In this document: positions 17,839 to 25,679 of the stretch, piece after piece
Numbering within the stretch: position 1 is the stretch's first letter
How the letters are laid out: every line of letters begins with the position of its first letter
DNA from: Streptomyces nodosus
GTDB taxonomy: Bacteria > Actinomycetota > Actinomycetes > Streptomycetales > Streptomycetaceae
Assembly: GCF_008704995.1 (NCBI RefSeq)
Contig: NZ_CP023747.1
Coordinates: 5,552,001 to 5,616,000, forward strand
Length of the DNA: 64,000 nucleotides
Direction: 5' to 3'
Translations under genes and position numbers: made by a program
The notes under the pieces: generated by a model
Told to the model about the DNA's origin: nothing
Database searches by the model: none
What the model saw: the letters and a program-made list of their open reading frames with translations, nothing else

Positions 17839-18444
17839 GTGCTGGTCAAGTGGACTCGCTGCACCGTGGTGGACCGCCGCGGTTTCGAACGGGGGCAGCG
17901 AAAATGGGCGGGGCTTCTGGGGGAGCCGGGCTTCCGGGGGCAGGGCGGGGGCTGGAGCCGGGTGCGGCCCGGTGTGGCGCATGTCTTCGCGTTCTGGGAG
18001 AGCCGCGCCTTCTACGACTCGTTCATGGCGCGTTCGCACGACCGGCTGGCCGCGTCCCAGTCCGGCACCTTTACGGACCAGCAGGTCAGGCTGTTCGACC
18101 ATCGTTTCGATGTGAAGACCGGCTTCGAGCCCCGTTTCGCCGACACCGACCTGGTGCGGGTCGCGCACTGCCGGGTGCGTGAGGAGCGCGCCGACCACTT
18201 CGCGCTGATGCAGGAGAAGGTGTGGAATCCGGCCATGGCGGGTTCGCCGGGCATGATCCGGGGACTCTTCGGCGAGGCGCCTGGCCATGAGTTTCTGATC
18301 CTCTCGATGTGGCAGTCGGCCGCGGAGCACGGCAAATATCGCGAGGAGCGGGTGGAACGCCTGGCGCTGAGGGCGCAGACGGAGGCGGATGTCGCGGCTC
18401 TCACCGGGGACATCGTGGAGCTGGAGCCGTCCTGGACGGTGTGA
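17839..18444 (+). CDS. DUF4937 / YdbC-family conserved protein
   Basis: A 201-residue cytoplasmic protein, 'VLVKWTRCTVVDRRGFERGQRKW...', recognised as the YdbC/DUF4937 family. It looks like two tandem ferredoxin-like (dimeric alpha-beta barrel) halves: one around residues 1-85 with 'HVFAFWESRAFYDSFM', and one around 105-175 with 'FLILSMWQSAAEHGKY'. Function is unknown; the fold resembles small monooxygenase-like proteins. The GTG at 17839 is preferred over the ATG 30 nt upstream because homologues start at '[MV]LVKW' and a -10 hexamer lies 6 nt ahead. Confidence 0.75.
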   Translation: MLVKWTRCTVVDRRGFERGQRKWAGLLGEPGFRGQGGGWSRVRPGVAHVFAFWESRAFYDSFMARSHDRLAASQSGTFTDQQVRLFDHRFDVKTGFEPRFADTDLVRVAHCRVREERADHFALMQEKVWNPAMAGSPGMIRGLFGEAPGHEFLILSMWQSAAEHGKYREERVERLALRAQTEADVAALTGDIVELEPSWTV

Positions 18445-18584
18445 TCCCGCGGGCGCGGACGTACGCGCCGGGCCGGGAGACACGCCGGGGGCAGGGGTAC
18501 GCAGGCAGATCGGACGAGTGTGGCCGGAATGTGAGCTGCGTCGTATGGAGGCGCCTCGGGTGCCCTTTCGGTCGCCCCTCGATC

Positions 18585-18590
18585 TAGGGT
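18585..18590 (+). promoter_or_regulatory. Candidate -10 (TAGGGT) of the histidine-phosphatase gene, leaderless type
   Basis: TAGGGT ends 6 nt before the ATG at 18597; no Shine-Dalgarno sequence is present. Confidence 0.6.
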
Positions 18591-18596
18591 TTCGGC

Positions 18597-19289
18597 ATGG
18601 CACGACCGCGGCGCATCGTTCTGGTCCGGCACGGCGAGTCGGTGGGCAACGCCGACGTCTCCGTGTACGAACGCGAGCCCGACCATGCGCTGCCGCTCAC
18701 CGAGCGGGGCTGGCAGCAGGCGGAGGAGACGGGCGGGCGGTTGCGGGAGCTCTTCGGCGAGGAGCGGGTCAGCGTGTATGTCTCCCCCTACCGCCGCACC
18801 CATGAGACGCTGCGCGCCTTCCGCCTGGACCCCGACCTCGTCCGGGTCCGCGAGGAGCCCCGACTGCGTGAGCAGGACTGGGGTAACTGGCAGGACGGCG
18901 ACGACGTACGGCTCCAGAAGACATACCGGGACGCCTACGGGCACTTCTTCTACCGCTTCGCCCAGGGCGAGTCCGGGGCGGATGTGTACGACCGGGTCGG
19001 CAACTTCCTGGAGAGCCTGTTCCGCAGTTTCGAGGCGCCCGACCACCCGCCGAACGTGCTCCTGGTGACCCATGGCCTGGCCATGCGGCTGTTCTGCATG
19101 CGCTGGTTCCACTGGACGGTCGCGGAATTCGAGTCCCTCTCCAACCCGGGGAACGGCGAGACGCGGATGCTCCTCCTCGGGGAGGACGGCAAATATCGAC
19201 TCGACCATCCCTTTGAGCGCTGGCGTGAGCCGGAGCCCTTCTGGGTCACCGGAAAACGTCATCCGGGGCCCTTCCGCCCCACCGGATAG
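18597..19289 (+). CDS. Histidine phosphatase (phosphoglycerate mutase-like) family protein
   Basis: A 230-residue branch-1 histidine phosphatase. The phosphorylated His is in 'IVLVRHGESVGN', the second Arg/acid region is 'VYVSPYRRTHETL', and the second catalytic His is in 'LLVTHGLAMRLF'. Such enzymes remove phosphate from small molecules or proteins, or act as phosphoglycerate mutases; the substrate cannot be assigned. It appears leaderless. The following ADP-ribosylglycohydrolase gene begins 12 nt after its stop, so they may be co-transcribed. Confidence 0.88.
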   Translation: MARPRRIVLVRHGESVGNADVSVYEREPDHALPLTERGWQQAEETGGRLRELFGEERVSVYVSPYRRTHETLRAFRLDPDLVRVREEPRLREQDWGNWQDGDDVRLQKTYRDAYGHFFYRFAQGESGADVYDRVGNFLESLFRSFEAPDHPPNVLLVTHGLAMRLFCMRWFHWTVAEFESLSNPGNGETRMLLLGEDGKYRLDHPFERWREPEPFWVTGKRHPGPFRPTG

Positions 19290-19301
19290 AGTGACAGGGC
19301 A

Positions 19302-20220
19302 ATGACCGCTGACGCCGATTCCTCCCCGCACGGGCGCCTGGAACGTGCCCTGGCCAGCCTGCGCGGGCTGGCGGTGGGCGACGCGCTGGGCTCACAGTTC
19401 TTCGTTCCCGTGAACCATCCGCTGCTCAAGCGCCGAGAGTTGCCCCCGGGGCTCTGGCAATGGACGGACGACACGGAGATGGCCTGTTCCATCGTGTCCG
19501 TCCTGGCCGCGCACCAGCGCATCGACCAGGACGAACTGGCCCGGTCTTTCGCCCACCACCATGACTTCGACCGTGGCTACGGCCCCGCGGTCAATCGCCT
19601 CCTCAGGCTGATACGGGAGGGCGGCGACTGGCGTGAGCTGGCCTCCGCGCTGTTCGACGGGCAGGGCTCGTGGGGCAACGGCGCCGCGATGCGGATCGCA
19701 CCCCTCGGCGCCTGGTACGCCGACGACCCCGAGCAGGCCACCCATCAGGCGGAGATCTCCGCGTACCCCACCCATCAGCACCGTGAGGCCGTGGTCGGGG
19801 CGATGGCCGTGGCCGCGGCGGCCGCCCTGGCCGCCGGTCCCGCCGGCCCGCCGTCCGCCGAGGACCTGCTCGACGACGTGATCGCGCTGCTCCCGAGAAG
19901 CGCCGTCACGGCGGGGGCTGCGCCGGGCGCGGGACATGCTGGACTACGACGACGCCACGACCGTCGCCGCCGTGCTGGGCTGCGGGCGGCGTACGAGCGC
20001 CCATGACACGGTGCCCTTCGCGCTCTGGTCGGCTGCACGGGCCCTCGGCGACTATGAGCGGGGCTTCTGGACGACTGCGCAGGTGGGCGGGGATGTGGAC
20101 ACGACCTGCGCCATCGTCGGAGGGGTGCTCGCCGCCGGGAAGGCCGGGACACCACCCGGTGAGTGGCTCCACCGCACGGAGCGGCTGCCCCACTGGGCTC
20201 CGCCGTCGGCCCAGGTCTGA
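19302..20220 (+). pseudogene. ADP-ribosylglycohydrolase family, frameshifted in a G5 run
   Basis: The first frame (from the ATG at 19302) encodes the family N-terminus: 'ALASLRGLAVGDALGSQFF', the metal-binding 'WTDDTEMA' and 'GNGAAMRIAPLGAWY'. It loses sense at residue about 205 and stops at 20006. The C-terminal part, with the second metal motif 'GGDVDTTCAIVGGVLAA', continues in the next frame to TGA at 20218-20220. Removing one G from the run of five at 19913-19917 joins them smoothly ('SAVTAGLRRARDMLDYDD') into a 305-residue protein. These enzymes remove ADP-ribose from proteins or small molecules. The break is either a sequencing error in a homopolymer, a true mutation, or (less likely) programmed frameshifting. 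A possible -10 (TAGAGT) overlaps the stop of the upstream gene. Confidence 0.85.
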
Positions 20221-20369
20221 CAGGTGCTGTTCGCCCTGTGATGAGGCGAGGGTCTCGCGCTCCGGCCGGTGCCCCGTTCGATGATTCACAAACGCGATGC
20301 ACGGCCCGGTGAATGGCTCCCCCCGGTGGCCTGTGCGATGCCGCGGCGGTGAGGGCCACGTCATTGCCG

Positions 20370-20590
20370 GAAGCGGGCCGTTCGCCGGTCCGTCATGGAA
20401 ATCGGGCACGGTGAGATGCGCCGCGACGCCCCGGACGCCCAGATCCTCGAACGTCGCGTCGATGACGGTGCCGTGCCACTCGAACATGTGCGGATGCGAA
20501 GTGAGTCGGTGGTGTATCGAGAAGGCGACCGGCCGACCGTCGTGCCCCTCCGCCGCGGATGTCGCCGTCCGGGGAACCGGGGTGTCGCGC
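20370..20590 (-). pseudogene. Remnant of an unknown coding sequence
   Basis: On the minus strand a stretch of about 70 codons has strong G/C third positions and a natural-looking sequence, including 'RPVAFSIHHRLTSH', 'MFEWHGTVIDATFEDLGVRG' and 'AAHLTVPDFHD'. It has no start codon upstream of the conserved-looking part (a TAG lies near 20608), and codon bias is lost downstream of about 20380. I do not recognise the family. It looks like the middle of a decayed gene; a short gene starting at the ATG at 20487 is an alternative. Confidence 0.4.
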
Positions 20591-20606
20591 GGGGATTCCC
20601 TCGGCG

Positions 20607-20612
20607 TACGCT
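20607..20612 (+). promoter_or_regulatory. Candidate -10 (TACGCT) of rnhB
   Basis: TACGCT ends 9 nt before the rnhB ATG. The spacer contains AAGGG, so a very short leader with a weak ribosome-binding site is also possible. Confidence 0.4.
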
Positions 20613-20621
20613 AAGGGCGCC

Positions 20622-21323
20622 ATGCCGTACGAACCACCTACTCACACCGTCGAGCGCTCCCTGCGTGCAACGACCGGAGCGAAGATCGTCGCCGGTGTCG
20701 ACGAGGTGGGGCGCGGTGCCTGGGCCGGCCCCGTCACCGTCTGCGCGGCGGTCACGGGTCTGCGTCGACCGCCCGAGGGCCTCACCGACTCCAAGCTTTT
20801 GACCGTCAAGCGACGCACCGAACTCGCCGCGCGGTTGGAGCAGTGGGTGACCGCGTACGCCCTCGGTCATGCCTCCCCCGAGGAGATCGACAAGATCGGG
20901 ATGACGGCCGCGCTCCGGCTCGCGGCGGAACGCGCCCTGGAGGCGTTGCCCGTCCGCCCCGATGCGGTCATCCTCGACGGGAAGCACGACTATCTCGGCG
21001 CGCCCTGGAAGGTCCGTACGGTCATCAAGGGCGACCAGTCGTGCGTGGTGGTCGCGGCGGCCTCGGTGATCGCCAAGGTTCGCCGCGACAAAATGATGGC
21101 CGAACTGGGTGTCGACCATGCAGACTTCGGTTTTGCGGCCAACGCCGGGTATCCGTCACCTGTGCACAGGGCCGCACTGGAGGATCGGGGCCCCACCCCG
21201 CACCACCGCTTGTCGTGGGCGTATCTTGATGCGCTGCCCCAGTGGCGGCACCTCAAGAAGGTCCGCAACGGGGCGGACGGAAACGCGCCGGAGATCGAAG
21301 GCCAGCTCGGCTTCGACTTCTGA
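20622..21323 (+). CDS. rnhB: Ribonuclease HII
   Basis: A 233-residue RNase HII, which cuts RNA-DNA hybrids and removes single ribonucleotides from DNA. The acidic active site is clear: Asp and Glu of 'VAGVDEVGRGAWAGPV', the Asp in 'AVILDGKHDYL', and the region 'SVIAKVRRDKMM'. 'SWAYLDALPQWRHLKK' and the tail 'EGQLGFDF' are typical of the Streptomyces protein. The ATG at 20622 is chosen because the frame upstream is not coding-like. It probably begins its own transcript. Confidence 0.94.
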   Translation: MPYEPPTHTVERSLRATTGAKIVAGVDEVGRGAWAGPVTVCAAVTGLRRPPEGLTDSKLLTVKRRTELAARLEQWVTAYALGHASPEEIDKIGMTAALRLAAERALEALPVRPDAVILDGKHDYLGAPWKVRTVIKGDQSCVVVAAASVIAKVRRDKMMAELGVDHADFGFAANAGYPSPVHRAALEDRGPTPHHRLSWAYLDALPQWRHLKKVRNGADGNAPEIEGQLGFDF

Positions 21324-21392
21324 CCGGTTCCGATCGCACTCATGTGCCACCCGCCGACGTGGGTCGCACCGGCGTTTGATAAATATCAGCTC

Positions 21393-21998
21393 ATGCCTCT
21401 CATTCCCGAGGAGCCTCAGATTCACGAGAGTGCCCAGGGTCCCCGCGCCACTCCGGCCGCCGGCCGCACCGCGTCGACCCCCCGTCCTGTTCCCGGGCCC
21501 CGCCCCGCGGCCCCTTCGCGTCCCGGTCGTCCGGGCCCCGTCCGGCCCGTGCCGACCCAGCGCACCCCGCGTGAGTCGGCCAAGCCCGGACCGTCCATTC
21601 CCTCCGCGACCCCGCAGGTCCAGCTGATCCCGGCCTCGGTCGAGGGTGCGCTGGACGCCGCCGAGGAAGCTGTCGACCTCCTGCTGGAGTCCGGCCGCGC
21701 TCCCGGCGACGTACTGGTGATCACCACCGGTGAGCCGCATCCGTGGGCCGCGCACGAGCTGTCCTTCGGCGAGGCCGCCTACTGGGCGCAGCACGACGCC
21801 GGTGACGACGTGTTCTACGCCGAAGCCTCCGCCGTGTCCCGTGCCGCAGCCCGTCCGGTGGTCGTGGTCGCCGTCAACGGCGGCACCGACGCCTCCGTCG
21901 CCACCACGCTTCCGTCGGCGCTCGGCCGGGCCGGTGCCCTGCTGATCGTCTGCGGCGACGCCGCACAGATCGATTCGGTCCTGGGCGCGGGCGTCTGA
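21393..21998 (+). CDS. Conserved hypothetical protein with Pro-rich N-terminus
   Basis: A 201-residue protein of unknown function. After 'MPLIPEEPQIHESAQGP' comes a Pro/Arg/Ala-rich disordered stretch to about residue 75. A compact alpha/beta domain follows with 'SVEGALDAAEEAVDLLLESG', 'DVLVITTGEPHPWAAHELSFGEAAYWAQ', 'PVVVVAVNG' and 'ALLIVCGDAAQIDSVLGAG'. No signal peptide or membrane helix. The ATG at 21393 is favoured over one 51 nt upstream because the conserved sequence begins there. A 12-bp inverted repeat (TGATA-AA-TATCA, 21377-21388) lies just before the start and could mark the promoter or an operator. Confidence 0.7.
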   Translation: MPLIPEEPQIHESAQGPRATPAAGRTASTPRPVPGPRPAAPSRPGRPGPVRPVPTQRTPRESAKPGPSIPSATPQVQLIPASVEGALDAAEEAVDLLLESGRAPGDVLVITTGEPHPWAAHELSFGEAAYWAQHDAGDDVFYAEASAVSRAAARPVVVVAVNGGTDASVATTLPSALGRAGALLIVCGDAAQIDSVLGAGV

Positions 21999-22420
21999 GC
22001 GGTCCGCACCCGGTCGTCCGTCACCCGTGTCGCGGTCCCTCCGCGCCGGAGAACCGGAGCCGGGCTGCGGCCGGACCGTGGGTGAGCGGTCGGGGAGGGT
22101 GCCGCATCGGCGGCACCCGCACGGCGGTCGTTCCGGCGTGCGCGCCCTCCCCGCCCGTGCGAGGGCGAAACGGCGGCACGCGCCGTCGTCGCCCGTCGGG
22201 CCGAGAGCCCGCCGAGGCGGCGTCCCGGCAGGCGGGGCGGGGTGACGACCTCCGTCACACCCTGGTGTTCGGGTCCGGGTGCCGCCTCTTCGGGTGCTGC
22301 GCCGCGGCGGCCCACGCTTCCGCCGTGACCGACCGCCCCCGATACGCCGCTGCCATGCCTCCGGCACGACCCGGTGCTCGCGACCACCGGTCACTCGGTG
22401 GGCGTCGCGGCGGACCGTGT
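21999..22420. other. Intergenic region between convergent hypothetical genes
   Basis: About 420 bp of GC-rich DNA. All frames through it read as Arg/Pro/Ala-rich, so I see no gene. An 8-bp hairpin (GGGTGCCG...CGGCACCC, 22097-22118) may act as a terminator for the upstream gene. Confidence 0.5.
22097..22118 (+). terminator. Possible weak hairpin terminator
   Basis: An 8-bp perfect stem (22097-22104 with 22111-22118) around a 6-nt loop, 98 bp after the stop at 21998. It is short for a Streptomyces terminator. Confidence 0.35.
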
Positions 22421-23056
22421 TCAGCGGGCGGCGGCCCGGCGCAGCACCTCCGAGGTGACGCCCCCGGTGCGCGTCAGTGCGGGCAGCGCTCCCGTCAGGT
22501 CCAGGGCGCTCGGTGCCGACCGGGCGTTGGGATGGCGTCCCCCACGGCCCTCGCCGAGAACCTGCCAGCCATCGCGCGTGAGCGTGATGTAGGCACCGCA
22601 GCGCAGCCCGTGCAGCGTGCACGCGTCACGCAGCCCCCACATCCACGCCCCGTCCTCCTCCGTCCAATGCCCGTCCCCCTCACGGCAGTAGAGCAGCACC
22701 GCCGTCCGCACGGGCGTGCGGCGCCGCAGGTCGTGAGGGATGATCCGGCGCAACTGGGCCAGCAGCGCGTTGCGGAACATCCATCCGTCCGCCGGGGCGG
22801 GATGCCGGGTGAACGAGGCGCTCGCCCGCAGTCGTTCATCCGGATCCAGGACCGCCACCACGGCCGTGGAGAGCCGTGGCCGGTGCCGGGCGTGCAGTCC
22901 GGTGACGACTTCGCGAGGGTTGCGCAGCAGCGGGATCCCCGCGGCTGCCCATTCCTCCGGTTCGAGCACCCGGGCCAGAGGATTGGTGGAGGCGGCGGAC
23001 GGTCCGGCGGCGGGGGACATGGACGCTGCCGATGACGGAGGGAATCCGAAGGTCAC
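22421..23056 (-). CDS. Conserved hypothetical protein
   Basis: A 211-residue protein that I cannot assign. After a Ser/Ala/Pro-rich leader of about 30 residues, the sequence is balanced and globular: 'EEWAAAGIPLLRNPREVVTGLH', 'TAVVAVLDPDERLRASASF', 'WMFRNALLAQLRRIIPHDLRR', 'TAVLLYCREGDGHWTEEDGAWMWGLRDAC'. It has no membrane segment. The GTG at 23056 follows GAAGGGAGG by 4 nt. It lies 236 bp downstream of recQ on the same strand, far enough to have its own promoter. Confidence 0.72.
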   Translation of the reverse strand: MTFGFPPSSAASMSPAAGPSAASTNPLARVLEPEEWAAAGIPLLRNPREVVTGLHARHRPRLSTAVVAVLDPDERLRASASFTRHPAPADGWMFRNALLAQLRRIIPHDLRRRTPVRTAVLLYCREGDGHWTEEDGAWMWGLRDACTLHGLRCGAYITLTRDGWQVLGEGRGGRHPNARSAPSALDLTGALPALTRTGGVTSEVLRRAAAR

Positions 23057-23292
23057 GACCCTCCCTTCGGCTACGTGCCCACACTGCGGGCGGGGTCGGA
23101 CGTGGGGGAGCGCGCACCGCAGCAGAGCCCTACCGGATCACGGACGCGCCGTGCGGGGAGCGGATTTCCAATTCTTCCCGTCGAACTGGAAAGCGGCAAT
23201 GAGCAATTGAGACCGACGGCCGGTATCTGGTGATGTGCGGCCTATATCCCCTGGTGCCGCTCTGCCCGGTGTGTCCCCGGGGAAGGGACAGG

Positions 23293-25554
23293 TCACGCCT
23301 GCACGGCGAGGACCAGCGGCAACACCCCCTCCGCACCGGCCCGCCGCAGCATGCGCGCGGCCACCGCCAGCGTCCAGCCGGTCTCCGTCATGTCGTCCAG
23401 AAGCAGCACGGGACCGCCCGCCTCCCTCAGCGCCGCGGCCAGCGGGGGCGGCACGGTCAGCGCCCCGTCGAGCGCCCTCAGCCGCTGCGCGCTGTTGCTC
23501 CGGGGTATCCGCGGCACATTGCCGGTGTATTCCACGGAACCCAGCAGCGGCAGCCGCCCGACCTCGGCGATCCGCGCCCCCAGGGTGCTGATCAGCTGCG
23601 GGTGGGTACGCGAGGCCATGGTCACGACACCGACCGGACGTGACGGCGCGTCGGGCGTCCCCGTGGCCCAGCCTCCGGGCCCCTTGGCCCAGTCGGCCAG
23701 CACGCCGACCACGGCCTGCGCCACGTCGTCGGGCACGGGCCCGTCGACAGCCTGGGAGCCCAGCATCGGCCGCAGCCGGTTGCCCCAGCCGATGTCGGAG
23801 AGCCGGCCCAGGGCCCGCCCCGGCGCCGCCTGTTCGCCGGCCGGGATGCGTCCCCTGAGATCCACGCCGACCGCGGGCAGACCCGTCGGCCACATCTTGC
23901 GCGGCTCCACCTCGACTCCCGCGCGGCCGAGTTCACCGCGTGCCGCGTCCAGCGCGGCCGGCGACACGGCGTCAGTGAACCGCGCACCGGCGCAGTTGTC
24001 GCACCGCCCGCAGGGAGCGGCGGCCTCGTCGTCCAACTGCTCCCGCAAGAACCGCATCCGGCAGTCCGTCGTCGTGGCGTAGTCGCGCATCGACTGCTGC
24101 TCGGTCTCCCGTTGCTTGGCCACCCAGGCATAGCGTTCCGAGTCGTACGTCCAGGGGAGGCCCGTCGCGATCCATCCGCCCTGCACACGCCGCACCGCAC
24201 CGTCCACGTCCAGGACCTTGAGCATCGTCTCCAGCCGGGACCGGCGCAGCTCGACCAGTGGCTCGAGCGCGGGCAGCGACAGGGGCCGGTCCGCCCGTGC
24301 GAGGGCGTCCAGGGTGCGCCGCACCTGCTCCTCCGGAGGGAAGGCGATCGAGGCGAAGTACTCCCAGATCGCCTGGTCCTCCTTGCCCGGGAGCAACAAC
24401 ACCTCGGCATGGCGCACCCCGCGGCCCGCGCGTCCCACCTGCTGGTAGTAGGCGATCGGTGAGGAAGGCGAGCCGAGGTGCACCACAAAACCCAGGTCCG
24501 GCTTGTCGAAGCCCATCCCGAGGGCCGAGGTGGCGACCAGCGCCTTGACCCGGTTGGCCAGCAGGTCCTCCTCGGCCTGCCGGCGCTCGGCGTTCTCCGT
24601 CTTCCCGGTGTACGAGGCGACGGTGTGCCCGCACTGCCGCAGGAACGCCGTGACCTCCTCGGCCGCCGCCACCGTGAGCGTGTAGACGATCCCGGAGCCC
24701 GGAAGTTCCCCGAGGTGGTCGGCGAGCCAGGCCATCCGATGGGCGGCGTCCGGCAGCCGGAGCACCCCGAGGCTCAGGCTCTCCCGGTCCAGAGGGCCGC
24801 GCAGAACCAGTGCGTCCGTACCGGCCCCGGTGCCGAGCTGCTCCGCCACATCGGCCGTCACACGCGCGTTGGCCGTCGCGGTCGTAGCCAGCACCGGTAC
24901 ACCCGGCGGAAGGTCCGCGAGCATCGTGCGCAGCCGGCGGTAGTCGGGGCGGAAGTCATGGCCCCAGTCGGAGATGCAGTGTGCCTCGTCGACCACCAGC
25001 AGCCCGGTCGCCGCCGCCAGCGCGGGTAGCACCCGGTCGCGGAAGTCGGGGTTGTTGAGCCGCTCCGGGCTCACGAGCAGGACGTCCACCTCGCCCGCGC
25101 TCACCTCGCCCTGGATGGTGTCCCACTCCTCCGGGTTGGAGGAGTTGATGGTCCGCGCCCGGATGCCGGCCCGCGCGGCGGCGTCGACCTGGTTGCGCAT
25201 CAGGGCGAGGAGGGGCGAGACGATGACCGTGGGGCCCGAGCCGCGCTCACGCAGCAGCGCGGTCGCGACGAAGTACACCGCGGACTTGCCCCAGCCGGTG
25301 CGCTGCACCACCAGCGCTCTGCGCCCGTGCGCCACCAGGGCCTCGATGGCACGCCACTGGTCCTCGCGCAGCCGCGCCTCGCCGTCCGGCGCGCCCACGA
25401 GCCGCGCGAGCACGGCGTCGGCTGCGGCCCGCAGACCGCCCTCGACCAGGGCGGGGGCGCTCGGGTCCTGGGCTGTGGCTCGCGGGTCGTCCGCCGCGGT
25501 GGGCGCGGCGGAGCCTGTCGTGTGGTGCGGATGTGCGTCGGTCATGGCGTCCAT
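23293..25554 (-). CDS. recQ: RecQ-family DNA helicase with C-terminal phosphoribosyltransferase-like domain
   Basis: A superfamily-2 helicase of about 753 residues. The RecQ core has 'RTGWGKSAVYFVATALL' (Walker A), 'VVDEAHCISDWGHDFRPDY' (DEAH and aromatic loop), 'ATSALGMGFDKPDL' and 'YYQQVGRAGRG' (motifs V and VI). The RecQ-type zinc cysteines follow ('CRMRFLREQL...CGRCDNC'). Instead of an HRDC domain, the last 200 residues end in 'GPVLLLDDMTETGWTLAVAA', the phosphate-binding signature of type I phosphoribosyltransferases. RecQ enzymes unwind recombination and fork structures. The start is uncertain: ATG at 25554, 25545 or 25575 are all in frame and none has a good ribosome-binding site. It is divergent from the DUF4192 gene, with two DnaA boxes between. 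Confidence 0.88.
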   Translation of the reverse strand: MDAMTDAHPHHTTGSAAPTAADDPRATAQDPSAPALVEGGLRAAADAVLARLVGAPDGEARLREDQWRAIEALVAHGRRALVVQRTGWGKSAVYFVATALLRERGSGPTVIVSPLLALMRNQVDAAARAGIRARTINSSNPEEWDTIQGEVSAGEVDVLLVSPERLNNPDFRDRVLPALAAATGLLVVDEAHCISDWGHDFRPDYRRLRTMLADLPPGVPVLATTATANARVTADVAEQLGTGAGTDALVLRGPLDRESLSLGVLRLPDAAHRMAWLADHLGELPGSGIVYTLTVAAAEEVTAFLRQCGHTVASYTGKTENAERRQAEEDLLANRVKALVATSALGMGFDKPDLGFVVHLGSPSSPIAYYQQVGRAGRGVRHAEVLLLPGKEDQAIWEYFASIAFPPEEQVRRTLDALARADRPLSLPALEPLVELRRSRLETMLKVLDVDGAVRRVQGGWIATGLPWTYDSERYAWVAKQRETEQQSMRDYATTTDCRMRFLREQLDDEAAAPCGRCDNCAGARFTDAVSPAALDAARGELGRAGVEVEPRKMWPTGLPAVGVDLRGRIPAGEQAAPGRALGRLSDIGWGNRLRPMLGSQAVDGPVPDDVAQAVVGVLADWAKGPGGWATGTPDAPSRPVGVVTMASRTHPQLISTLGARIAEVGRLPLLGSVEYTGNVPRIPRSNSAQRLRALDGALTVPPPLAAALREAGGPVLLLDDMTETGWTLAVAARMLRRAGAEGVLPLVLAVQA

Positions 25555-25595
25555 GCAACCCGATCGGTCGGACATCGCGCGAACGAGGGCCGGGA

Positions 25596-25641
25596 CCTGT
25601 GGACAACTTCTAGCGTGCTCATGCTCATGGTTATCCACAGG
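25596..25641. promoter_or_regulatory. Two inverted DnaA boxes between recQ and the DUF4192 gene
   Basis: TGTGGACAA (25598-25606, the complement of TTGTCCACA, the preferred Streptomyces DnaA box) faces TTATCCACA (25631-25639, the E. coli consensus box). They are part of a 12-bp inverted repeat with one mismatch (25596-25607 with 25630-25641) separated by 22 bp. Both boxes are perfect 9-mers in the shared promoter region of divergent genes. Confidence 0.65.
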
Positions 25642-25679
25642 GGCAGACGGAAAGCCGTGATGCGCGAGAAGGTCACGCC

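Noticed and set aside
21377..21388. TGATA-AA-TATCA inverted repeat as a specific operator
   Set aside because: Arms of only 5 bp; it may simply be AT-rich promoter sequence.
22082..23035. Plus-strand frame across the 22-23 kb region
   Set aside because: Arg/Gly/Pro-rich; the minus-strand gene 22421-23056 has a good ribosome-binding site and a normal composition.
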